A stretch of DNA of 6,769 nt from JACCZX01 sp040003315 (GTDB lineage Bacteria > Pseudomonadota > Gammaproteobacteria > Burkholderiales > Burkholderiaceae_F): assembly GCA_040003315.1 (NCBI GenBank), contig JBDUCU010000142.1:1-6769 (forward strand). Reading direction: 5' to 3'. Made by a program: the position numbers and the translations under genes. Shown here in pieces: positions 1-5,814 of this stretch. Every line of letters begins with the position of its first letter. Within the stretch, counting starts at the first letter, position 1. Below the pieces are notes generated by a model. That model searched no databases. It had not been told where the DNA came from and saw nothing but the letters and a program-made list of their open reading frames with translations.

Positions 1-275
1 CCCGGTGCGATGCGCTTTAAGCCCAACGCCTTTTCCAGTGTAGTTGCTGGAACACTTACCGGACGGTCTCGCGCCTCGGCCGGCATGAGCGTTTTCTTTC
101 CTGCAAGATACGCGGCGATTCCATCTCGCATGTGCTCGAGAAGCCGCTCGGATAGCCCGCCTGCCTTCGCTTGCCGCACGAACTCGACCAGTAACCAACG
201 TGCTTCACGAAGCGCCTGATTTTCCGTGCGAGCGGGGCTTGAAGCATACAAGTCCCCAGCTTTGAACCGATACAA
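1..275 (-). CDS. Partial hypothetical protein, runs off left edge
   Basis: A minus-strand reading frame stays open from the TGA at 308-306 to the window edge, about 100 codons. From the TTG at 275 it gives at least 91 residues. The translation looks like a real soluble protein: a helical stretch (ALREARWLLVEFVRQAKAGG), then an amphipathic segment (LLEHMRDGIAAYLAGKKT), and a tail containing LEKALGLKRIAPG at the edge. The other frames over the same bases give Arg/Ser-rich shadow peptides. I do not recognise the family. The LEKALGLKR-type tail loosely recalls small hypothetical proteins of phages and integrated elements, which is only an impression. The start is uncertain: TTG at 275 or TTG at 251 are the candidates and neither has a clear Shine-Dalgarno. 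It is divergent from the KaiC operon, so the roughly 200 bases between them should hold both promoters. Confidence 0.5.
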   Translation of the reverse strand, partial: MYRFKAGDLYASSPARTENQALREARWLLVEFVRQAKAGGLSERLLEHMRDGIAAYLAGKKTLMPAEARDRPVSVPATTLEKALGLKRIAP

Positions 276-370
276 CGTTCGACGATCATCTTGCCCGCAG
301 AGCTGTCATCGTCGACTGAATTAGTCCATTTACAAGCGTCCGCGTCCTTTGACATGCAACAATTAGCTAA

Positions 371-384
371 CCGGCGACCGCCGG
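371..384. repeat. Short GC-rich inverted repeat upstream of operon
   Basis: CCGGCG (371-376) and CGCCGG (379-384) are perfect inverted copies separated by two bases. They lie in the otherwise gene-free gap of about 200 bases between the divergent left-edge gene and the KaiC operon. It could be an operator half-site pair, but a 6-bp GC palindrome in GC-rich DNA can arise by chance. I see no convincing complete promoter in this gap. Confidence 0.25.
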
Positions 385-508
385 CGTAGCATTCGAAGAG
401 AAACCGCGATTGGGTGCGCTAACGCACAGACGCCTCGATACGCGCGCAGCGATACTTGGGTTCATCCCTGCAAAGGGCCAGACGCGTTGCTATGCCGTGT
501 CCACCCTC

Positions 509-952
509 ATGTTGACCGATGAATCGATACGCCGGCAGATGATCCGACGTCTTCTCCTCGAGAATGCGGGCGGACCCGGTGCGAATGCACGTGCCGTCGC
601 CGACGCCACGCTCCGTACATGGGTGCGGGTGGCTTCCGAGCTTGCGCGGCTGATCGGTGAGGGTGGCGTTCGTGCTCTCTATGAACGTAGCCTGCATCTC
701 ACTGCGGCGATCTGTCCAAGACTCTTTGAAGCGGAGAGGTCCATAGGGACCGATGCCCCGTTCTCCGCTCTCAAGATTAGCTTGGAGAGGGCCGAGCCAG
801 AGGATGCTCTCGAGGCTGGCGCTTCTTTCCTAATCGTCTGCACAGACTTGCTGTCCAATTTGATAGGCGAAACGCTGACGACGCGGTTGGTGGACTTGGC
901 CTGGATAGACGATGCTGCGGGTCGAGCTACAAAGGAACCTGGAAATGAGTGA
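509..952 (+). CDS. Small helical protein of unknown function, first gene of KaiC-like operon
   Basis: Predicted protein of 147 residues from ATG 509; the frame is open from TTG 410, but the extra 33 residues look non-native. It appears entirely alpha-helical: an N-terminal charged helix (DESIRRQMIRRLLLENA), a middle segment (VRVASELARLIGEGGVRALYERSLHLT), and a conserved-looking C-terminal helix (CTDLLSNLIGETLTTRLVDLAW). No catalytic motif, signal peptide or membrane segment is visible. I recall similar small proteins with an LIGxxLTxRL motif next to KaiC-like ATPases or sensor kinases in proteobacteria, but I cannot name a family. Its last 8 bases overlap the start of the ATPase gene (ATGAGTGA, 945-952), so the two are probably translationally coupled and made in linked amounts. 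A role as adaptor or regulator of the ATPase is inference from position only. No strong Shine-Dalgarno precedes ATG 509, so the start is moderately uncertain. Confidence 0.7.
   Translation: MLTDESIRRQMIRRLLLENAGGPGANARAVADATLRTWVRVASELARLIGEGGVRALYERSLHLTAAICPRLFEAERSIGTDAPFSALKISLERAEPEDALEAGASFLIVCTDLLSNLIGETLTTRLVDLAWIDDAAGRATKEPGNE
931..938 (+). promoter_or_regulatory. Ribosome binding site for KaiC-like gene
   Basis: AAAGGAA lies inside the 3' end of the preceding gene and ends about 8 bases before ATG 945. It fixes the ATPase start at 945 rather than the upstream in-frame ATG at 912, which has no such site, and supports translational coupling across the overlap. Confidence 0.65.
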
Positions 953-2432
953 TAAGGCGTTGATACGGCGTCTGAAGACCGGCATCCCGGGGCTCGACGC
1001 GCTCTTGGGTGGCGGCCTACCAGAATTCTCTTTCAATCTGATCGGGGGCAATCCTGGATCGGGCAAAACAACCTTAGCTCACCAGCTTATGTTCGCCCTG
1101 GCTGAAACGGATCGGCGGGCACTTTTTTTCACGGTGCTGGGCGAACCGCCCCTCAAGATGTTGCGGTATCAGCAGCAGTTCACGTTCTTCGACATCGCTA
1201 GAGTCAACGACTCGATCCGTTTCGTCAACTTAGCGGACACAATCCTTAAGGGAAACTTCAGCCGCGTGCTGGCGCGCATTAGAGAAGAAGTCGATGCGTT
1301 TAATCCAAAGCTGGTCTTTGTCGATTCCTTCCGATCGGCAGTTCGCGCGACCAATCAGGAGCAAGATAACGGGGCGGGGGTACAGCAGTTCGTCCAGCAG
1401 CTCGGTATGCATCTCACGAACTGCGAGGCGACAACCTTTTTGGTCGGCGAGTACGACATGTCCGAAACAGAGGCCAACCCGATCTTTACGGTGGCCGACG
1501 GCCTCTTGGCGCTTATGCAGAGCGTCCACCGAAACTCAATGGTACGCAAGATCCAGGTCGTGAAGATGCGTGGTCAAGCGCAGATTCCTGGGTTGCATAC
1601 GTTTCGCATCACCGACGCGGGCATTCAGATATTTCCACGCGCTATCCTCGGCGCGCGCATGGAGTCGACTACTCTGAGCAACGCACGAGTCGCGATGGGT
1701 ATTCCTAAGCTGGATAAAATGCTGGGCGGCGGTTTGCCGAACGGATATTCCTTGCTCGTAGCGGGTCCGGCAGGATCGGGTAAGACCATATTGGCCACCG
1801 AATTCCTCGCGGAAGGCGCACGCCGCGGTGAAACAGGCATCATCGCAGCGTTTGAGAAGAGCCCCCAGCAGTCAAGCAGACGCACGCTCGATGGCCTCGT
1901 TCAAGCGGGAAAACTGGGTGTGATCGACACAAGAGCCCTTGATCTCTCCATTGACGAGACGCTGCACGAGATGACCGAGATGATCGAGCGCACGGGCGCT
2001 ACACGCGTCGTCATCGATTCTCTCTCAGGATTTGAGCTTGCATTGGCCCCGACATTTCGGGAGGACTTTCGTGAATCGCTGTACCGTATGGTTGCTGTGC
2101 TAACGAATCTCGGCGTCACGGTGTTGATGACCTCCGAGTTGGAGGATCGTTACACTGATCTGCGCTTCAGTCCGTACGGGGCGGCGTTTTTGACGGATGC
2201 GATCATCGTACAAAGGTACATCGAAGTCGCCAGTCAGTTGAAACGGGTGATGGCGGTCGTGAAAGTTCGCGCCAGTCAACATAGCACCGAGCTGCGCCAA
2301 TTCGAAATTACTGATGCAGGAATTGTGATTGGGAACGCGCTTACCGACTATGAAGGCCTGCTCGGAGGGCGGCCGCAACGTTCATCCGATCCCGCACCTC
2401 CTGCGCGGTTCTCTTCTAGTGCCGTTGATTGA
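945..2432 (+). CDS. KaiC-like double-domain RecA-superfamily ATPase
   Basis: Predicted 495-residue cytosolic protein with two tandem KaiC domains, close to the length of cyanobacterial KaiC. Domain I (about 10-240) begins with the family signature TGIPGLDALLGGGLPE and has Walker A GGNPGSGKTT (Lys41) and Walker B LVFVDS (Asp127). Domain II (about 248-475) repeats the plan: MGIPKLDKMLGGGLP, Walker A GPAGSGKT (Lys280), Walker B RVVIDSLSG (Asp358). The Walker residues in both halves are intact, so ATP binding is expected. Two differences from clock KaiC can be read by alignment. The Glu-Glu pair after the second strand is Leu65-Gly66 in domain I and Glu304-Lys305 in domain II. The Ser431-Thr432 autophosphorylation pair appears to be Ala414-Phe415. 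It is therefore a KaiC-family signalling ATPase, not evidence for a circadian clock; no kaiA or kaiB is present. It overlaps the small upstream gene by 8 bases and abuts the GGDEF-kinase gene. Confidence 0.9.
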   Translation: MSDKALIRRLKTGIPGLDALLGGGLPEFSFNLIGGNPGSGKTTLAHQLMFALAETDRRALFFTVLGEPPLKMLRYQQQFTFFDIARVNDSIRFVNLADTILKGNFSRVLARIREEVDAFNPKLVFVDSFRSAVRATNQEQDNGAGVQQFVQQLGMHLTNCEATTFLVGEYDMSETEANPIFTVADGLLALMQSVHRNSMVRKIQVVKMRGQAQIPGLHTFRITDAGIQIFPRAILGARMESTTLSNARVAMGIPKLDKMLGGGLPNGYSLLVAGPAGSGKTILATEFLAEGARRGETGIIAAFEKSPQQSSRRTLDGLVQAGKLGVIDTRALDLSIDETLHEMTEMIERTGATRVVIDSLSGFELALAPTFREDFRESLYRMVAVLTNLGVTVLMTSELEDRYTDLRFSPYGAAFLTDAIIVQRYIEVASQLKRVMAVVKVRASQHSTELRQFEITDAGIVIGNALTDYEGLLGGRPQRSSDPAPPARFSSSAVD

Positions 2433-2461
2433 AGCCGGCAGATCCCCGCGACCAAACAATT

Positions 2462-4588
2462 ATGGCTCACCCCGATAAGGCTGAACCGGCGAGTCTCTGT
2501 GAGCCGCCAGGCGTGGTCGACGTCGGTCAGGGGGCAGCAACCGACCTCGACTCGCCTACGGCACTTCGAGAGGAGTTGGCGCGTCGTACAGAGGTGATCG
2601 CTCGCCTGTCCGGGGAACTACCGACGCAAGAGGATGGGGCAGACAAGAAAGCAGCGGTAGCCCGCGGGGATTCCGAGGAGTTGGAGCATCGCGTCGCCGT
2701 GCTGCGCGAGGCCAATCAACACCTTTTGGTGGCCGCTGTCGACGCGCAGGCAAGGTCCGACGTGGCCGCGCGGGACAAGGAGCAAATGCTCTATGCGGCC
2801 CACTTCGACTCTCTCACTGACTTGCCCAATCGATTGCTGCTAATCGATCGCGTCTCTCATTCGATACGACTGGCACATCGTCATGGCAGCAAACTCGCCA
2901 TTCTGTTCCTGGACCTCGATCGATTCAAAGATGTCAACGATTCGTTGGGACATACGGGTGGTGATCAATTGCTTCAGTCGGTCGCGCAACGGCTGATGGT
3001 GTCGATACGTAGCGCCGATACCGTGGCCCGCTTCGGAGGGGATGAGTTCGTGGTTTTGCTTTCGGAAATCACGGACGCAGACGCAGCAGCCTTAAGTGCT
3101 GAAAAAATCCGCCGCGCGATTGCCAGTCCGCATCCAATCGCGTCGCAAGAGCTTGTTATCACCGCGAGTGTCGGAATCAGTATCTATCCCGATGATGGTT
3201 TGGATGTGGACAGCTTGCTCCAGCGCGCAGATAGCGCCATGTATTACGCCAAGTCAAAGGGGCGCAACAATCAGCAGTTTTTCAGGCCGGAGAGGCCAGA
3301 CCTTGCGCTGAGCTCATCGAATCCCCGCGACCGCGATAAGGATAGCGGCGACGCGTACTTTCCTCCCCGTGCAGTAACAGCAACCATCCATCCGATGCGC
3401 GCCACAGGACAACCGACGGCCGCAGCTCAAAAGCCCGGCCTCCCCGCCGGCACCGAGCATCAACTAAACGAGCTTCGGCAGGCGAATGAGCACCTCGTAG
3501 TCGCGGCAATTCGCGCGCACACCTTGACCGAGGCGAGCGAAAGCCAATTGCGGCTTCTTGTGAAAGAAGTCACTGATTGCGCTATCTATATGCTCGGTCT
3601 GACAGGTGACGTAATAAGCTGGAACAAGGGAGCTCAGCGGATTACCGGTTACGTTGCAGACGAAATCGTCGGCCTTCATTTCTCGCGCTTTTATTCGCCC
3701 GAGGACGTCGCAGCGGGGGCGCCGCTTAAGGCGTTGGAGACGGCAACGCATGACGGGCACTATGAGACGGAAGGATTTAGTCTGCGTAAGGATGGCAGCC
3801 GCTTCTGGGCGAGCGTTGTGATCGATGCCATTCGCGGCGAGAATAATGAGCTTCTCGGCTTCGCCCAGATCACCCGCGACCTTTCCGAGCGACAAGAGGT
3901 GGAGAAGCTTCTTAAGGAGCGGGCTGGAGAACTACGATCCTTGTCGCATTTCTTGCTCAACTCGGCTGACAACGAACGATCCAGGCTGGCCACTGAGTTG
4001 CATGACGAACTTGGCTCGCAAATCATTGCAGTCAGTATAGATATCCTCGCCTTGGAAAAATCAGTACTTGAAAATTTCCCGGGACTCGCGCAACGGTTGG
4101 AGGAGATCAGGCAAGGCGTTGTCCGTGCAAATGCGTTGAACCGGCAAACGACGGAGCAGCTGAACCCGAGTATTCTCGAAATACTGGGGCTCGTGCCAGC
4201 GATCGCGAGTCTGTGTCACGACTACCGACTGCGGACAAGACAAGAGTGCACATTCACTTTTTCCGGCGATCCGTTGCTGGGCGAAGCCAAGACTTCCCTG
4301 ACGGTTTACCGGATAGTGCAAGAGGCACTGAATCACCTATCCCAAGAAGGGGGAGTGATTTCGGTCAATCTCCGACGCGCTGACGGCATGATTCGGCTCT
4401 CGGTGATCGACAATGATGTGCACTTGCTCAAATATCGCACGCATGCGTGGCCCCCAAGTGTTGCGCAGATGCGCGAGCGGGCCTCGCTGGTTGGGGGCTC
4501 ATTCGGCATCAAGCTTGACCCGACCGGAAAGCGTGCGGTCATCGAAGCGGAAATTCCGGATTTCCCACGCCTGCCAATGGCGAGTTAG
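2462..4588 (+). CDS. GGDEF-PAS-histidine kinase hybrid, predicted diguanylate cyclase
   Basis: Predicted 708 residues from ATG 2462. A TTG at 2429, overlapping the ATPase stop as TTGA, is an alternative start adding 11 residues; neither has a clear Shine-Dalgarno. Order: N-terminal charged coiled-coil (about 35-112); GGDEF domain (about 116-275) with DSLTDLPNR, LDLDRFKDVNDSLGH, an RSAD inhibitory site (183-186) and intact GGDEF (192-196); low-complexity linker; PAS domain (about 360-479, with WNKGAQRITGY and ITRDLSER); NarX-type dimerisation/phosphoacceptor box ERSRLATELHDELG with His514; and a C-terminal HATPase-like domain. The cyclase half should make c-di-GMP from two GTP with product inhibition; no EAL domain is present. 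The ATPase half is degenerate: the N-box is QEALNH (Asn replaced by His625), the first G-box reads DNDVHL, and the second lost its glycines before MRER. No membrane segment or signal peptide is seen, so it is probably cytosolic. It is likely co-transcribed with the KaiC-like gene and may be its output partner (inference). Confidence 0.9.
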   Translation: MAHPDKAEPASLCEPPGVVDVGQGAATDLDSPTALREELARRTEVIARLSGELPTQEDGADKKAAVARGDSEELEHRVAVLREANQHLLVAAVDAQARSDVAARDKEQMLYAAHFDSLTDLPNRLLLIDRVSHSIRLAHRHGSKLAILFLDLDRFKDVNDSLGHTGGDQLLQSVAQRLMVSIRSADTVARFGGDEFVVLLSEITDADAAALSAEKIRRAIASPHPIASQELVITASVGISIYPDDGLDVDSLLQRADSAMYYAKSKGRNNQQFFRPERPDLALSSSNPRDRDKDSGDAYFPPRAVTATIHPMRATGQPTAAAQKPGLPAGTEHQLNELRQANEHLVVAAIRAHTLTEASESQLRLLVKEVTDCAIYMLGLTGDVISWNKGAQRITGYVADEIVGLHFSRFYSPEDVAAGAPLKALETATHDGHYETEGFSLRKDGSRFWASVVIDAIRGENNELLGFAQITRDLSERQEVEKLLKERAGELRSLSHFLLNSADNERSRLATELHDELGSQIIAVSIDILALEKSVLENFPGLAQRLEEIRQGVVRANALNRQTTEQLNPSILEILGLVPAIASLCHDYRLRTRQECTFTFSGDPLLGEAKTSLTVYRIVQEALNHLSQEGGVISVNLRRADGMIRLSVIDNDVHLLKYRTHAWPPSVAQMRERASLVGGSFGIKLDPTGKRAVIEAEIPDFPRLPMAS

Positions 4589-4875
4589 AAACAATCTCTA
4601 TTCCACGATCACGCAGTTGGGCGCCCAGCCACCCGTTCGAATCCGCATCCCGCTCAAGCGTCACGCGAACCTCGCGAATGGTAATTCCCAGCTCGGAGGA
4701 CACCTCTCGTACCCACGATCCGCAAGCCCGGCCGCCGCCGATACGGGTCCCAATCCGCCAGCGCCACCCCCTCGCGCTCGACAAAGTCTTCGACGGCGCT
4801 CTGGGCAATCTCCCGCGCCGGCTCCTCACCTGCGGCGATGCACGCACTACTCCGAGCAATCAACGAGTTCACCAA
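4585..4875 (-). pseudogene. Frameshifted small gene, probable integron cassette ORF of unknown function
   Basis: Two minus-strand frames join into one plausible protein of about 95 residues. The first part starts at TTG 4875 or GTG 4872 and reads NSLIARSSACIAAGEEPARE..., then AVEDFVEREGVALADWDPYR. After about 4722-4705 the sense passes to another frame: REVSSELGITIREVRVTLER, then DADSNGW and LRDRGIEIV. A shift of one base gained or two lost near 4710 would rejoin them as ...RIVGTREVSSELG.... The family is not recognised. It starts about 70 bases downstream, in its own direction, of the R'' box of the attC site at 4944-5034, which is where the next cassette gene would be expected. Its end coincides with TTCTAAC (complement of 4584-4590), where a TAA stop overlapping an attC-like R' box could once have been. 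The plus-strand frames here are shadows. It could alternatively be a sequencing indel in an intact gene. Confidence 0.45.
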
Positions 4876-4943
4876 TGACGGCTTTCGACCCGTTGCTGTC
4901 TTGACGTTCCGCCGGAAGCGGACGTGGGAAACCAAGAAAGCCG

Positions 4944-5034
4944 ACCTAACGCTCAAGTTGAGCGGCGCGCCGCCACCGATGTGGCCGAGCAAGAAGCCCC
5001 ATACCGGCGCGTCCGCTCGAACGCCGGGTTTGGC
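4944..5034 (-). repeat. Integron attC recombination site (59-base element)
   Basis: Read on the minus strand, the site begins with an R'-like box GCCAAAC (5034-5028) and ends with a consensus R'' box GTTAGGT (4950-4944, GTTRRRY). Inside, arms at 4957-4972 and 5005-5022 pair over 16 bp with exactly two unpaired bases, T5012 and G5019 on the plus strand, as expected for the extrahelical bases that set strand choice by the integron integrase. The sequence just before R'' is CAACTTGAGC, a typical L'' end. Its length of 91 bp is within the known attC range of about 57-141 bp. It lies 11 bases beyond the stop codon of the histidine-phosphatase remnant, the usual placement of attC after a cassette gene. 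R' departs from RYYYAAC at one position. No integrase gene or attI is visible in the window. Confidence 0.8.
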
Positions 5035-5045
5035 CTCATACACGC

Positions 5046-5334
5046 TTAAGGCTGGACTTGGATTTTGCCCAATACATCGATTTCCCCCTTTACGTTCGCT
5101 CGGCCCACGAGCAGTTCCCCCTCACCGATTAACTCCAGGCTGAGAAGATCGATGTTTGGCCGATGACTGACAAAGACCACAGGCGATGGACCGCGGTGGG
5201 ATCCGCAGGCCCACCGCGTCCATGTTCCGCTTCCACAACACGTCGCTCGTCCGCGCTGCGGCATCGGTCGTCGACGACCTGCGTACTTCGATTTCCAATG
5301 TTAACAGGTCGCCGCGCTGATACCGTGCTTGCGC
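5046..5334 (-). pseudogene. Histidine-phosphatase-like gene remnant, 5' truncated
   Basis: The last 50 or so residues, ending at the TAA at 5048-5046, read VVFVSHRPNIDLLSLELIGE, followed by GELLVGRANVKGEIDVLGKI. This matches the C-terminal part of the histidine phosphatase (phosphoglycerate-mutase-like) superfamily, where V[ST]HxxNI carries the second active-site histidine and is followed by a GE[IL] strand. Upstream, another frame carries a plausible preceding part (RGDLLTLEIEV, then DVLWKRNMDAVGLRI), so a frameshift lies at about 5179-5215, next to a 9-bp inverted repeat. The N-terminal half with the catalytic RHG motif is missing: homology stops near 5335, where the transposase fragment begins in the opposite orientation. 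The gene ends 11 bases before the attC, so it was probably the ORF of an integron cassette. It is almost certainly inactive. Confidence 0.6.
5192..5218. repeat. 9-bp perfect inverted repeat inside phosphatase remnant
   Basis: CGCGGTGGG (5192-5200) and CCCACCGCG (5210-5218) are perfect inverted copies around a 9-base loop. The repeat lies at the place where the reading frame of the phosphatase remnant breaks. There is no T-run and it sits within former coding sequence, so it does not look like a terminator. A copying error at a hairpin could have caused the frameshift, which is inference. Confidence 0.45.
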
Positions 5335-5627
5335 GTCAACACTTCCAGGAGCTGCTCAAGGAACAGGGCATCACCTGCAGCATGAGCCGTGCCGGCGAGG
5401 TCTGGGACAACTCGGCAATGGAAAGCTTCTTCAGCTCGTTGAAGACCGAGCGCACCGCTCGCAAAGTGTTCCGGACGCGAGAACAGGCTCGGGCTGAAGT
5501 GTTCGATTACATCGAGCGGTTCTACAATCCAACTCGTCGCCATTCAACACTTGGCTACGTCAGTCCGATAGCGTTCGAGAAAGCTAAAGAAGCTTAGGTC
5601 GGTGTCCACCGAACCGGCAGCAGCCCA
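5335..5627 (+). mobile_element. IS3-family insertion sequence remnant, right end only
   Basis: This holds the 3' third of an IS3-family orfB followed by a candidate right terminal inverted repeat at about 5603-5627, which read inward begins TGGGCTGCTGCC and starts with the TG expected for this family. The left end, orfA, the frameshift region and the first part of orfB are absent, so the element cannot move by itself. The left boundary, near 5335, joins directly to the histidine-phosphatase remnant. This could be a one-ended deletion after insertion into the cassette. The exact right end is inferred from form, without a second copy or the left repeat for comparison. Confidence 0.7.
5337..5597 (+). 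pseudogene. IS3-family OrfB transposase, C-terminal fragment
   Basis: The last 86 residues match the end of IS3-family OrfB (DDE integrase core): QHFQELLKEQGITCSMSRAG, then WDNSAMESFFSSLKTE, FDYIERFYNPTRRHSTLGY and VSPIAFE. Glu29 of this fragment, in SAMESFF, is the last acidic residue of the DDE triad; the two catalytic aspartates would lie in the missing part. The frame remains open upstream to ATG 5163, but that stretch (Arg/Ser-rich) is antisense to the phosphatase remnant and is not transposase sequence. No ribosome binding site belongs to the fragment. Any product would be an inactive fusion peptide. Confidence 0.9.
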
Positions 5628-5673
5628 GACATACCGCGAGCGGCCTGCGTCGTTGGGGCAATGCCTCGTCACA

Positions 5674-5702
5674 GGGCCGGACTCGTCTTACAGAGACGGC
5701 CC
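5674..5702. repeat. Interrupted hairpin in non-coding stretch
   Basis: GGGCC (5674-5678) pairs with GGCCC (5698-5702) and GTCT (5685-5688) with AGAC (5694-5697), leaving a 6-base bulge and a 5-base loop. It lies between the IS remnant and the cyclase gene, where no convincing gene is seen from 5628 to 5814. No T-run follows, so a Rho-independent terminator is not supported. It might be a residual recombination or processing structure, or chance in GC-rich DNA. Confidence 0.25.
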
Positions 5703-5732
5703 GGCCACATCGTATGGAGACGGAGCGGTGCC

Positions 5733-5753
5733 TACGCTGCGAAGTAAAGCGTA
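5733..5753. repeat. 6-bp inverted repeat upstream of cyclase gene
   Basis: TACGCT (5733-5738) and AGCGTA (5748-5753) are perfect inverted copies with a 9-base spacing, about 60 bases before the cyclase start. The spacing would suit a dimeric regulator operator, but no known binding-site consensus is recognised and no clear promoter hexamers accompany it. Confidence 0.2.
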
Positions 5754-5814
5754 AGACAACGCCAACTTCCGGGGGCATCGCACGCTGGCAAGCCGTCCTG
5801 TTACGATAGCCGCT

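Noticed and set aside
349..354. Perfect TTGACA hexamer as a sigma-70 -35 box for the KaiC operon
   Set aside because: No acceptable -10 hexamer lies 16-18 bases downstream: the bases around 371-378 are GC-rich. The hexamer alone is not sufficient to call a promoter.
410..508. Upstream extension of the small protein from TTG 410
   Set aside because: The added 33 residues look non-native and the start is TTG with only a weak purine-rich stretch before it. ATG 509 begins a protein-like helix.
945..2432. Circadian clock kaiC
   Set aside because: The phosphorylation pair and the domain I glutamates are absent, and there is no kaiA or kaiB. Family membership is clear but clock function is not supported.
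4413..4904. Plus-strand open frame overlapping the kinase 3' end
   Set aside because: Its translation is Arg/Pro/Ser-rich and lies in a wrong frame over the kinase and then antisense to the cassette gene. It is a GC-rich shadow.
4838..5143. Plus-strand open frame across the attC region
   Set aside because: It runs through the attC hairpin and antisense to the phosphatase remnant, with no recognisable protein pattern.
5661..5747. 28-codon ORF before the cyclase gene
   Set aside because: It is short, Arg-rich and has no ribosome binding site. It overlaps the interrupted hairpin and gives no recognisable peptide.
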